A stretch of DNA of 64,000 bases from Solen grandis. Its lineage: Eukaryota > Mollusca > Bivalvia > Adapedonta > Solenidae. Numbering within the stretch: the stretch's first letter is position 1; each line of letters begins with the position of its first letter. The DNA lies in assembly GCA_021229015.1 (NCBI GenBank), contig CM037781.1:33958759-34022758 (forward strand), read 5' to 3'. The position numbers and the translations under genes are program-made. Shown here piece after piece: positions 43,601 through 55,049 of the stretch. Below the pieces are notes generated by a model. It made no database searches. It was not told the DNA's origin and worked only from the letters and a program-made list of their open reading frames with translations.

Positions 43601-46357
43601 CCTTTTGCAGATATCAGTCAAGGCAGACCAGGCTAATCGTGACACGAATGCATCGAACAATATCTTTGCAATAGACATACCGATAAAGCTGAAATATGAC
43701 ATGGTCGTTAGCGTTGAGTAAGTAGAATTATTGTTATATCATGGTCTATGATTAGCCTAATTGATGCTTTTAATCACTTTAAGTAATTATATGGCTCAGA
43801 AGAAGGAAATCATGTAATAATCGATTATTACGATGAATTCACAATCACAGATAATTTACTAGATCAAGATATCAGCAAAAAAGAGATACGTTCAGCAATA
43901 ATTTCACAAAATAATATCAAAAGCTGTGGGGTAGATAATTTTGATAGCAGAGATATTTAAATATTCATATGAACACATTTCAGAATTTTCATTAAAACTT
44001 TGCAACAGACTATATTCGAATGACGAGTTTCCCATTGCTTGGGGAGAGGGCATTATTGTGCCCATTTTTAAAGGTAGTGACATAGAAAATCCCGGAAATT
44101 ATAGAGGTGATACTCTGATCAATATTCTTGGGAAGATATATCATCATGTTCTATTAAATCGTCTTACAAAATAGTCAGTTCGACATGAAAAAAATAATAC
44201 TTAATCAGTTTGCTTTTCAAAGTGGCAAGTCTGCTATAGATGTTTGTTTAACTTACGTGCCATTATAACACAATCTCTAGGGGCCTCCGCGGCCGAGAGG
44301 ATAAAGTCGCTGATTTTTACACTCACTCAGCCCCTCACCACGTGGGTTCGAATCCCGACAGGGTCATTCGGATTTTCATGTGAGGAAGCCTTCCAGCTAG
44401 CTTGCGGTAGGTCGATGGTTCTACCTGGATGCCTCCGTGCATTTGGGGTATTCTTCCACCTGTAATTAGCTGGACGTCGCTGTATGACTGAAATACCGTC
44501 GAAGCGACGGTAAACTCAAAAAAATCTAGTCAAGCCTAGTCAACAAAATCTCTAAGCTCGAGAACAAAATTATTTTGATTTTGAAAAATGCTTTGATAAA
44601 ATAGATAGAACATTTTTATGGCATAAGCTTATCCAAGAACATGTAAACCTTAAATTATTAACACATTAAGGCTATATATTCCGTAGTAAAATAATGTGTA
44701 AAATACAAATCGTCCATCTCTGTATACTTCACTTCATCACAAAATGGCTTAAAACAAGGAGATCCTAGTTCTTGTTTACTATTCCTATTCTTCGTTAATG
44801 ATAAAACCAATTATATAAATAGTGATATAGAAGGCAGACGAATTTAAGATATTCATGTTATTATTTGCAGACGATACAATTTTGTTTGCTCACACACCAC
44901 ATGCGTTACTTTCTATGCTTAATGACCTAGAAAAAATTGTTTGTGGAGGGGCTTAGTATAAACACGAGAAAAACTAAAATAGTTATTTTTGAGAATGGTC
45001 CATGAACACAACATGACTTTTCACTCTTTGATACTTCTTTATAAGTTGTTTCTGAATTTAAATACTTAGGGATTTACTTTTTCAGAAACGGTAAATGGTA
45101 TCGCACCCAAGGAAAGTTAGCCCAACAAGCGAGTTTCGCGCTACACAACCTTTGTATGGCTCTTAATTAATTAGAATTAGAAATAAAGGATCAATGTAAA
45201 CTGTTTGATATTTTGTTGGTTTCTATTCTTAATTATAGCGCTGCCATTTGGGGACACATTAATGAAAAATCGCTAGAATTAATTCATTGTAAATTTGTAC
45301 AGAAAATTGTGTGCGTAAAAAAATCCACGGACCCTTTAAAAACTATAAGGCAAATAATCATGATAAAATACTGTAGAGAACTATTCCTTCTTCAAATAAT
45401 TCACTTACAACATCCATACATAATATTTTTTAAATATGATGCAAATAATAATACCAATTATAAATACAAACAAAATTAAAATTTTAATCGGAATGCGAAA
45501 CAATTAAAATTAATTTATTGGTTCCAAAATTAAAAAAAAAAATTTGTCTTGTATTAAAGATAAGAAATATAGAACTGCATTTAAACAATTTAGACTTTCT
45601 TCTCACTATCTAGTGATAGAAAAAGGAAGATACACAAATATCGACATAAATGATCGCAAATGTTTACAATGCAACATGGGAGTAACTGAAACAGAATAGT
45701 TTGACCAAAATACAGAGTACTCAGGTCTAAATTCTTACCACCATTTTATTTTAGATGGCCAACAGTAAGAAAATTTTGAAGAAAAAAAAAATATCAACTG
45801 AGTCAATAACTTTATTAAATGATATATCCAAGTTAATTTATTTTCTATCTTTAAACTAAAGAAATAACTGTAAAATCATATATCATCTCCAACTGTATTA
45901 AAAAATGATATCATTGTGTTAACCTGATGTTGAAATATGTTTTGTACTTCCTGTGTCATTTTTCAGTAAATTCACGAAGAGCTTATGTCAATTACTTCTC
46001 TACAGTAAATACATGAGATGTATAATAATGATAATAAGATCTTCTCCTGAAAATCATCATGTTTCGTTCCACCTAAACACTGGTTGTGGCTATAAATGTG
46101 TATGTATTTTATGCCCAGTAACGGATATGTTATTGGTATTGAATATTTAATATTAGCTGTATTGTGTTTTATTAGATAACTGTATGAACATGTATGATAT
46201 TCAAGTAGAAACAATTTTAACAATTGTGAATCAGGGTATTTACAAACTAAATAAAAAGGAAATTATTAGCAATTTATTGGATACCAGATATTCGGCAAGG
46301 CTCGTATTGGGGGACAGTTCAGTGAGTTGTCTGGTTATTATTACTTATTTCCTAGCT

Positions 46358-46388
<31 letters not shown>

Positions 46389-49300
46389 TCATCATCATAA
46401 TCATCATCATCTTTTTTACAGTGGTATAACATCAGACCAGAAGCGTTACAAGGCCAACCCGAACAGTGAGCAGAAGATCAAAATCTTACACCGATATTAC
46501 GTCATCAACAACGGTCCCAGTTTCAGTCCCCGTACTAACGTCACAATCACGATACCGGTCAAGAAAGGAGATGACGTCATTGCCATTGTTACGGTAGATA
46601 CACTATTTCAAAATGCTTTTTTTTCTTTTAGCAACCAAAAGAATTCAATCATGATCTACAGTAATTTTGCAAAAGTTCGAAGTTTGATCCTCAGATTGAT
46701 CTTGCCGAGGTATATTCCCCAGTCTCGGGTTTGACTATAATAATTGTAGTGTTCTGTTCTTTATTCATATCAAATTATTTAAGTACTAGCGATATCAGTG
46801 AAAAGGCCTCCCATACCTGGCGGTGATCTGGGTTTTTTTTAACAGGATTGCTTGCACAATTCAGCATTGGCCGTCGTCGCTATATGACTGAAATATTGTT
46901 ACAGCGACGGAAAATAATAACATAATAATAATCAAGCAATGTTCATGGCTTCCTGACTGCAACGTACTTTTTTCGTCACAGTCAGGCACCACTGAAAGGG
47001 ACTTTCATAGTTTGTTTCGTTACGTGTGAAAGAAAATACATCAAATCTAAAATCATTATAATACCTGCTTGCTACAGTCCAAATCCAAGAAGTGCAAAAG
47101 AGAAGAAGTAGAAGACCGACATAAGCAGACGACATCCGGACCCTTCACAACGCAGACGACACCTGACCGAACGATCAAGCAGCCTGACACACGTGAGTCG
47201 TGCGCTCATATCATTGTCGTGTTCAAATCTACTCGGTAAACATAAATTACTTTTAAAAATAGTATCGTGAAATCATTAGTTTTCGTGGGACACTAATTTT
47301 CGCTGATTTTATGGAGAGAATAATATCAAGCAATATAACTCCAATGAAAACCTTCATTTTATAGACTTCCCGTTTTCTAGAAAACGGATCCATGAATAAA
47401 AGTACATAATCAATGAATGGAATTTAATGTCAGCGAAAAGTAATGATCTTACAGTATTACAATTTATGAAATCAAATATGACCGATATATGGTAATGATG
47501 ATATCCTCAAACTATTGCTCTGTATTCCAGAACGTAGTAAGCAAGACACTGCTGCCAGTTTTACACCGATCTCCGCGACAGGTGCCCAGCAGACAGAGGA
47601 TGGGAAGACTATTGTGCGTTTTATTCATTCTTCTATTTTCTATTCCCTGCACTGATCAATTATGTTAATTGTTGTTATATGAATACATTGTGTAGAATTG
47701 TCCAATTCTTATCTTAACGGGAGAAGGTGTAATATATCCGGCTTCCAACCGCATCCAAAAAGTATGTATATTCCTAATGCAATTTGCTGTGTGAATATTG
47801 CTCTAATAGATGTGTTCAAACCAATTGTTATCTCACATGTTAATATTCTTGACAACTTGGTCTAATTTATCATAATAACGTTTCAAATCGTACTGGTATT
47901 GTAGACTGTCTTGGGGTATACAAAACAAGGGAAGTTCGTGTAAAGCATGATCATCATGCTATATTCGTACATCGTTTCAACGCTAGACTATACCTGTTTC
48001 ATGTAAACACAATCCACAAGAAGAAGAGAAACCATGATCAATGGGATTTATAACTTAACAAGCAGTATATACCATGTTACGATAAAAATGCATTGTTTCG
48101 TCATGCTTTTTTTTTGCAGACGTGTGCCGAATACGAGTGTGTGACGTATTCTTGTGAGATTCCGACTCTGGAGGCAGGCGACAAGGAAACAATCAACGTT
48201 TCCATCGGCATCTTTGAAAAAGAACTTGCTAAAGAAAAGGTATCTTGAATAACATGGTACATATCTTCGATGCGTTTGGTTTAATTTGTATCTTATAAAT
48301 GTATTGTAAAGAAATGTATAAAGATGGTAGACTTAGTTGCTAAATTGTGCGTCTCTGAATTGCGACCAACATACACACTTGTGTAGATCCAAGATCTTTC
48401 TAATACGGACAGTCATCAAAAAATAACAATACAACATTCTTTCTCCAGGGAGTGCGCGTCATCCGGTACGGCACGAAGGCCGTGGTCACGGACCCTCATG
48501 CCTGGTATGGAGAGAAAGTTGTTCAGTGGGACAAGACCGTGTATGCCGAGGTAAACACAGTTTATTCTATTCAAATGAAGCCTTGCTGTGTTAGACGCAA
48601 ACATTCTGTTCAAATGAAACATTGCTGTGTTAGACTCAAACCGCATGGTAAATTGGGGATTCTTTGGTCGAGCGGATGCATCAAAATCAGTGTTATTACT
48701 GCCAATAAATTGACTTTCCTGAAATAAACAATAAATAAGAAAACTGAGAGTTGGTATGTTTTAAAGAGTAGGGTTAAGTTTCTTTGTCCCAAAATTTTAT
48801 CCGTAGACCGGACCTTTTAAATTCATTGCTTAAGTGTATTTTTTTTGTTTATCTGTATGTAAGATAGTCATATGGCAAGTGGAATGCATTGTTAATATTG
48901 GACCTTGCTTCTCAGATCACTCTATTTAATTATGGTATAAATGGAGGTATTTTATGTCCTGAACGCAACATGTGGAGCACTGTCAGTTTTAAAAGATTTA
49001 GAAGTTAGGCAACGTGTCGCGTAAAAGGAATATGCTGCCATAGCAAAGGTCATTGTCAATTTTCACGGCAAAAAATTGTTAATATCCACTATATTTGTAA
49101 TGCGATGAATGACGTCTGTGTTACTTAAGTTCTTCGTTATGTTTCCTTGCATCTGTTGGAGGATTCCTATCCAATGTATTTTGCGTTCGCACTCAGGAGT
49201 TTTGTCCATGGTGCTGAGGCTTTTGACAGAAAACGCCTTTAAGGCCCAGCACCTCTGATTTCGGTTATCTTGGACTCTTTTTGTCAGTGTTGTCCTCCCT

Positions 49301-51885
49301 TTGACCTCTAGATATGTGTACCTACACACAGAGACAGATGCGGATTCAAGGGATCAGGGTGCGCTAGCTCGTTTCACAAAGAATCAATGGTTCTTTAATG
49401 TATCCGATGTATAGCACCGATATACGCGAAGCCCTTTAACAACTGTCTGGATGAACCAGCGCTAGGCGGGGTACACTGAAAGTGTCCCAGAAATTTTCCA
49501 AGTTTGAACCCTGACCCCTGTATTAGCAGTCCAGCACGTTACCACTGAGACCCCGCTCCGCCTATTCCTTTACAATGACTATATAACTCGTCTCGATAAA
49601 ACACTTAATGTAGGAAAGTTTCAATTATTGGACCAAAAGCTAGATAGCAGCGTAATACATATACTGTTCGATAATGAATTTAAATTTTGTATCTTTGGCG
49701 TCATCTTCCTTCAACATCGTGCCAGACCTTAGTCTCTCTGTTATTTTTAACAATATCTGACCAAACGTTAGTGGTTCGGTGTTAACTAGTTGGGTTGGAC
49801 GTGACTAGACTAGACTTGACTATTTGAGTTTACCGTCGCTTCGACAGTATTTCAGTCATATAGCGACGTTCCAGCTAATTACAGGTGGAGGAAGACCCCG
49901 AATGCACGGAGGCATCCAGGTAGAACCACCGACCTACCGCAAGCCAGCTGGAAGGTTTCCTTACATGAAAATCTGAATGACACTGCCGGGATTCGAACCC
50001 ACGCGTTGAGGGGCTAAGTGAGTGTTAAACTCAGCGACTTTACCCTTTCGGCCACGAGTTGGGTTGGTGTGCGATTGCTAACATCCACTAACATCCAGCA
50101 TTAAAATATCATTAGCTAGATAATCGGCACATTTAACAATCGCAAGCTTTTTTCACAAATTATCGTATACACAAGCATATGTTATAAGTATAGATTTAGA
50201 TTGTTTGTCCCTGTACAGAAGCAGACGACACTACGCGTGGAGCGTGACACAATCAAACAGGAGGTAGAGTTGTGGATCATTATCGTGTGTTCTGTTGTGG
50301 GGGTACTCTTCCTTGCACTGATTACGTTCATCCTGTACAAGGTACAGTAGGATTCTGTCTAAACTTTAGCTCGTCTGTTTCGATGAAAAAGTCGAGTAAT
50401 TATGTTTGCGGGGTCGTCGTCGCCGTTGTTGTCGTCATCGTTATCGTCTTCGTGTAAAAACTTTAATATAGCCCATTACTCAGACAAGTAAAACAGACGA
50501 ACCTTTTGTTTACCGATTTGCTGATGGCGTCTGATAGATTCAAATGAATATTTGAATGATTTTCATTGGAAGAAATCGCCTTAACTTTTAAAAGTTGCGC
50601 ACAATTGTTTATTAAAATGACATTTATATGAAACAATGTATTCTGACTGACTCACAGTTTTTTGATACATATGTTGTTGATTTTACTAAAACATAATTTT
50701 CTTAGATGCACACTGAGTCCTGTTTCTGCCAAACATCATACATAATTTCCCACTCGAAAAGTCTAGTATGTTTCATCGTCCAAGTGTGACAGAAAGACTG
50801 TTAAAGCCACTTCATTACAATAATGTTTACTCCGCCTATTGCAATGGAATGGATGCTCTATCTATGCTTAATTTGACTTCCTAGTATGAAACGCTTACAG
50901 ATAATAATTCGTACTTCATAATTATAACCATTCATTTACTTTAATTTCCATCAACGCCGTATATTCTTTTCAAAGATACTTTCTTCTACTTATACATGTA
51001 CATTTTTTGTGCCTTATGTTTATATAAGAACTGTTATAATTAGATCAAGCAGTTTTACAAAATTTTACCATTAAGGTATTCCTACATACGCAAATGTTGC
51101 ACGATAAAGATGTACGTAGACTTGAACACATTTTCAATCACACTCAAGTTAACCCTTTCCCTCATAGAGGACACCATGAAAAGACCTATGCGAACAGCAT
51201 AAAACCAGATCAGCCTGCGAGTAACTCGCAGGCTGATCAGGTTTTATGCTGTTCGCTGCTCCTCAGTGGTCTGGAAATGAGGATTTTGTAATTAAATTTG
51301 GTAAGGTTTAACTGTGGTTTTCTGCAGATCAGGCTTTATGTGATACCTATTGAGTGCGTCAAAATGAGTCTATATGAGGGAAAGGATTAAGCTGTTGTTT
51401 TTTTTTTCAACAAGACTTAACACACTTTTTCAAAAGGAGAACACCTTAGTCGTTGATCGATGTCTTTGATATTACATGCTATATCTGTTAAAGACAAAAT
51501 TCCATTAGAATTATCATACATGAGTCTTTTTACGAGTAAATGAACTAAAATAAACATTACATAATATTCTAGATAGAAAACCCCGCAACTCTGAATCGAA
51601 TATACTCGTAAATAGTTTCATCTAGATTTTAAAACTTTTTCAAATTCAAGCATTAAATGAAAATCGGACAAACTTGAGCTGTTCGGATTTTAAGCCTTTC
51701 GGAAAAGAGCACATGTATACTTGCAAATAAATTCAAAACTCATCTCTCTTATTCGTTTTGATTCCATTAGTATCAGTTATCATACACAGTTTACATTTAT
51801 TTTACAGTGTGGCTTCTTTGCAAGAAAGAAACACAGTGAGGTACAGAAATGGAAAACGGAGAGCTTGTATAAACGTAAAAGCTAA
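39290..51885 (+). CDS. integrin alpha chain, 3' half (thigh to cytoplasmic tail)
   Basis: Integrin alpha subunits pair with beta subunits as transmembrane receptors for extracellular matrix or cells. Thirteen exons join in phase: 39290-39447, 39832-39978, 40541-40687, 42205-42293, 42861-43056, 43611-43717, 46422-46593, 47078-47192, 47531-47613, 48120-48239, 48449-48550, 50219-50341, 51808-51885. Together they give 544 residues. Evidence is the thigh-type CKTRDQCQSDL, the calf-2 motif HRYYVINNGPS, a dibasic KR site followed by a Thr-rich linker, a calf-2 light-chain start with Cys pairs, a single helix starting LWIIIVCSVVG, and the cytoplasmic CGFFARKK, a variant of the integrin alpha GFFKR motif. 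The N-terminal beta-propeller with its calcium-binding repeats is missing and would lie left of 39290, towards the N gap. The subclass (RGD, laminin, or alpha4/9-like; presence of an I domain) cannot be decided from this half. Confidence 0.92.
39549..39692. repeat. MITE family B, diverged fragment
   Basis: gcctttcttaggcagccatc, gagaatgtggtcgctgag and gatgaccatttaaaacaagg follow the order of family B words. In an integrin intron. Confidence 0.5.
40001..40265. repeat. MITE with Tc1/mariner-like termini
   Basis: Left end cactcagttcaaaaagaaag then ggtgcactt; right end gtgcgcactttcttttggaa then ctgagtg. TA lies at the outer edges. It starts 22 bases after an integrin exon donor. The superfamily is inferred from the TIR style. 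Confidence 0.7.
41122..41588. repeat. 467-bp near-perfect foldback element
   Basis: tatggtggcatatttctgcc at the left and its reverse complement at the right end. Arms of roughly 200 bases run through gccacttatccacttagcta, gtgcccactactgccag and gataactggatat to a short centre near 41340-41370. In the integrin intron between 40687 and 42205. Confidence 0.88.
42205..43717 (+). CDS. integrin alpha exons: calf-1 domain (3 exons)
   Basis: Exons 42205-42293, 42861-43056 and 43611-43717. The first is short (29 codons plus 2 bases; starts MTIQVKNLFDSSYRTRF). It is required because joining 40687 directly to 42861 would hit a stop, whereas passing through this exon keeps the frame (CA|A makes Gln). The second carries the Cys pair ATCVSRNPG...TNCSAEF, and the third ends IPIKLKYDMVVSV, the usual calf-1 exit strand. 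Confidence 0.87.
43428..43505. repeat. family C half element
   Basis: Only the left end (aaaccttttcctcatagagg) through the first hairpin arm, stopping at the hairpin centre. Confidence 0.75.
43797..45800 (+). pseudogene. degenerate non-LTR retrotransposon (LINE), reverse-transcriptase region, split by a SINE
   Basis: In the integrin intron between 43717 and 46422. Broken frames show RT motifs in order: NNIKSCGVDNF, GIIVPIFKG..NPGNYRG.TLINILGKIY (43941-44174), a SINE at 44280-44542, then FADDTILFAHT (catalytic FADD at 44864-44875), SEFKYLGIYF, and LNYSAAIWG (45213-45479). Stops and frameshifts separate all segments. 5' region and endonuclease not seen; no function left. Confidence 0.85.
44280..44542 (+). 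mobile_element. family 1 SINE inserted into the LINE
   Basis: Same head and tail as the copy at 1324. Flanked by acacaatctcta (before) and acaaaatctcta (44543-44554), a 12-bp target duplication with one mismatch. Confidence 0.92.
46357..46412. repeat. (ATC)n microsatellite at an integrin splice acceptor
   Basis: atcatcatc... with two interruptions, ending about 10 bases before the acceptor of exon 46422 and replacing most of the usual branch-point region. Confidence 0.95.
46422..48550 (+). CDS. integrin alpha exons: calf-2 domain with predicted heavy/light chain cleavage site (5 exons)
   Basis: Exons 46422-46593, 47078-47192, 47531-47613, 48120-48239 and 48449-48550. The first has HRYYVINNGPSFSP, the conserved 'Y.v.N.GPS' of calf-2. 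The second starts SKSKKCKREEVEDR; KxKR followed by EE looks like a furin-type site at the place where many integrin alpha chains are cut into heavy and light chains. It is followed by a Thr/Gln-rich linker through the third exon. The fourth (TCAEYECVTYSC) is the typical light-chain start, and the fifth has the YGEKVVQWDKTVYAE strand. Donors at 46594 (gtagat) and 47614 (gtgcgt) are weaker than the rest. Confidence 0.85.
46800..46916 (+). mobile_element. SINE 3' fragment (family 1 tail)
   Basis: Ends cgtcgctatatgactgaaat...acagcgacggaaaataata, matching the family 1 tail. The tRNA-like head is gone. Lies between integrin exons 46593 and 47078. Confidence 0.7.
47263..47457. repeat. MITE family A, copy 4
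   Basis: gtgaaatcattagttttcgt ... cagcgaaaagtaatgatctt then acagta. In the integrin intron between 47192 and 47531. Confidence 0.75.
49440..49565 (-). mobile_element. tRNA-like SINE head fragment
   Basis: Reversed gagcggggtctcagtggtaa and gtcagggttcaaact resemble a tRNA-derived head. No matching tail found. Confidence 0.4.
49799..50056 (-). mobile_element. family 1 SINE in integrin intron
   Basis: Reversed copy beginning with the tail (gtttaccgtcgcttcgacag) and ending with the head (ctttcggccacg). Perfect 11-bp duplication AGTTGGGTTGG at 49788-49798 and 50057-50067. It sits about 160 bases upstream of the transmembrane exon. Confidence 0.92.
50219..50341 (+). CDS. integrin alpha exon: juxtamembrane stalk and transmembrane helix
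   Basis: 41 codons: KQTTLRVERD, then EVELWIIIVCSVVGVLFL and ITFILYK. A single hydrophobic helix of about 23 residues starts at Trp, as in other integrin alpha chains, and the exon ends right before the GFF motif, a conserved exon break. Confidence 0.93.
51149..51390. repeat. TTAA-flanked foldback element, family C, complete
   Basis: Same termini. Internal arms 51190-51222 and 51224-51256 are a 33-bp inverted repeat with one mismatch and a one-base loop. In the last integrin intron. Confidence 0.85.
51808..51885 (+). CDS. integrin alpha last exon: cytoplasmic tail with GFFAR motif
   Basis: 25 residues, CGFFARKKHSEVQKW to KRKS, then TAA. GFFAR replaces the common GFFKR; the Arg that makes the inner-membrane salt bridge with the beta chain is kept. 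The Cys before GFF could be lipid-modified, but that is speculation. Two AATAAA signals follow (51904-51909 and 51932-51937). Confidence 0.93.
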   Translation, partial: CGFFARKKHSEVQKWKTESLYKRKS

Positions 51886-51903
51886 ATGAGGATGTCTACC
51901 TAC

Positions 51904-51937
51904 AATAAAGCGGACTGAAACAAGGGAGCCGAATAAA
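51904..51937 (+). terminator. polyadenylation signals of the integrin alpha gene
   Basis: Two AATAAA hexamers at 51904-51909 and 51932-51937, 19 and 47 bases after the stop codon. Such a short 3' UTR is possible; a further hexamer at about 52301 would give a longer one. Confidence 0.5.
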
Positions 51938-51939
51938 GA

Positions 51940-54900
51940 CATTTGACAATCACATTTCAATAGTGTAGTTTAGATATCTAAACAGTGGATCGTCCAACCT
52001 TTATGAGGCTCAGAGTAACCTTGTCAACTATCAACCTTCATCTACTGCAAGTGTTCGAAGTACAGACATACAATGGGTATTCGAAAATATTTTTCTAAAC
52101 GGATTATACATCTGCGATTCTTTTTCAGTGTAGCTGTCTAACTTCACTTTTGACCTGCTTTGTAAAGATGACGTATTATAGTGCAATGAGTATGAGTATT
52201 TTAACAATTTTCATTGGTATATATTCCTTTTCTCACCATTGTTTGTTGAAATACCAATGTTTGTTGAGATGACAACTAGCTGAAACATATTCACTAAATT
52301 TCAATAAAAGTATTCTGACTGAATTACTTTTTTGATAGATACAAAATAATTTAATCAAAACATTTCTTTTTGATGCACATTCAGATTTATTTCGGTCTTA
52401 ACGTTAGAAATACCTGCCGTGTATGACAGTCTGTTTCACCGTCTTCGTATACGTGCTATACATATGTACTTCCGACGGATGGAGAATAGCTTGATCTAGA
52501 TGAATGATTTCGTACATCCTATAACCGTTTCACATGTGCCAATACTTAAGGCCCAATCGACGCCTATTTTTTTTATTAAAATATTCCCTTTTTATAATAA
52601 TAGTCAATGTATTTCGCAAATGCTACACAATTTCCAAATGTGTATTGTTACCTTTTCACAAAATATCAACACATTCAAACAGATCCACGTTATCCTTCGC
52701 GGTCAAACTTTTGGCGTAACATCATTGTGAAATATAAGGAAAATGCATCGCGCGTATTTGAAAAAAAAGAAGATAGAATGAGGGATGTTATTATCAACAA
52801 CATACACTGATATCAATTATTTTAATTTTGTATGTACGTTGTGGTTTATTGATTTACTTCGTTCCAAATGATCGACATAACGCAGAAAAATATGTCGATA
52901 TATCTTACCCTTTTCTACACAACAAAATCAGAATGAATATGCTGAATAAAGATCTAAACATAAGAATGCATATAAACCTGGGATATTGTGAGTGTTCTTA
53001 ATATTTAATTTAGAAAGAAAAAAGTTTTTTATGATAAAATTCTTGCAGAAAGCAAATTAGGAGAGCAAAAAATAGCTTTCATTTTTCAAACTAACAGATA
53101 AGAGTAAGAATACCCACTGGAAGGTTACGTTTTAGCCAGACGAAGCGTTAAAAGTTTATACAACTAATGTAATCTTAAGAAAGTAAAGATTTAGAAAATC
53201 TTACATGGGTAGTCATCATTAACTGATGAGATTACAGGAGTTCGTTAAAATGAAGCAAAACGAGGTTCTTCTTCAGAAAACCATGTCTAGGAATGATATA
53301 TTCTTTTAATCACTTACTATAGCGTGTCCTTTTTGCCATTCGATTTTGAAGGTAGGGAGTGGGATTGTATGTCATAGTTCTATGAACTCGGCGGCAGTTC
53401 GATTTAACTGAACACTTAAGTGAAAAGATACTGAAATAAAAAATAATACTAAGGCGTCCATGGGAAGGGAATGTTATTACAATTCAGATGGCCTGAATTC
53501 GAACTAAATGTTTTATTACGGCTGAGGTACTCATGTCAAAGGGCTTGTTCTACTGAGGCATAATTGTCAATGTATATACATGTAGTATTGCTTGTTCACC
53601 ACTCACTGTAAGTAAAACCTCATATAAAGACCACCTCAGTATAAAGACCACCTCACAATTAAGACCACTATTTTCAGGACCTTTTTGGTCCAATTTCCTG
53701 TTAATTGAAACTCGATCATCAGACCAACTGATCATTACGTTGACAGCGGTCCCAAGGGTTGTCTTATTTTTACTGTACAGGGTTTCATATCTTTACAAGT
53801 AAACTGAAATCAGGTCGCATAGAGAACACGATCGGATCAACAAATACTAATAGAACGACGAGATTGAGAAGCTACCAAAATCGAAATCAATGAATCGAGA
53901 AGCAAGCAATCATCAACACGTTCACTAAATCCATATATACCGGAATAATAAATGTCTAGTATAGGCAAGAGTCGAATGAAAAGAGACACTTTGTAGTATT
54001 GATAATAACGACAAGTTCCAATGTTGCGTTTGTGCCAGATGTACTCAAATTTGAATATCTGATGGCTTAAGAATTGATACAAGGGGATGTAAGCAGTACG
54101 ATACTATTCAATTTTTTTATACACGCGTTGTCTCCCGTCTAACGCACAATGAGTATTTTATCTGATGTTACTGTAAACATGGCCTCGTAGAATATGCTTT
54201 ATAAGACAAAACAGTCTATTGAATGACATTGAATCAGTCTTCTTTAAAATATGTGGACCATACCCGCCTTCAAGCGACGAAGTGTTAAATTCAATTTTCT
54301 ACCACAAAGATAAAACACTTTTCCATATGGCAATGTTTATGGGTAAATTCTATCAAAAATTATTCAAAGGATACCTCTTGGATGAACCTGAGATATAATT
54401 AAGGGGCCGTTAAATAACATATCATTATCTTGTGACAATACCGGTATGGATATGAAAGAGCAGATAACTAAAATCAAACATTTTATTGAAAAAGGAAACA
54501 AAAGCGTTAATATTGTCCACATGGTATCTAAAGTAAGATTTACAGAAGATGAGTTATATGTGGTTTGTTAAAAATACACATTTCAGTATGAATGATCTTA
54601 TGAAAATCAGAAACAAAAAGTCAAAAATGAATATTGAGATTGTTCTTTCAGATATTAAGAATTATTGTATGAAACCTATATGATTTATATATAATTTTAG
54701 CATCAACGCAATAACTGGGGGACTGTAAAACATACATGTATAGAGTGTAAACCTAATTAATGCAATATCTACATAGCTAATTTTGAACCACAGGTATAAC
54801 TCTTCTTCAACAGTCTTAAATGGGTTTCAAATTCAATACCTCTAGGGCAATTAACCATCTTAAAAGGTACGCAGCATTCTCTCAAAGGTTTAAATATCAG

Positions 54901-55049
54901 GTACGCGTGCATGGTATTAAAGAGAGTTAAGAGAAATAGTTAATACATACATCGGTTAGCAGTCCTCCTAAAGGAATAGAGATTTGTTCTCGTAGAAAAC
55001 TGATGTCCCCCACCCCCTTCCCCTCACACACACACATATACACTAAGGC
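51940..55049. other. intergenic downstream of integrin
   Basis: AT-rich with no supported gene. 53600-53775 has a repeat-like stretch with spaced aaagaccacctca words and ends resembling family B logic. 54160-54670 has broken, weakly coding-like frames that I cannot assign. Confidence 0.5.

Noticed and set aside
54160..54670. Possible gene or transposon remnant
   Set aside because: Weak coding-like stretches in different frames with stops; no motif could be named.
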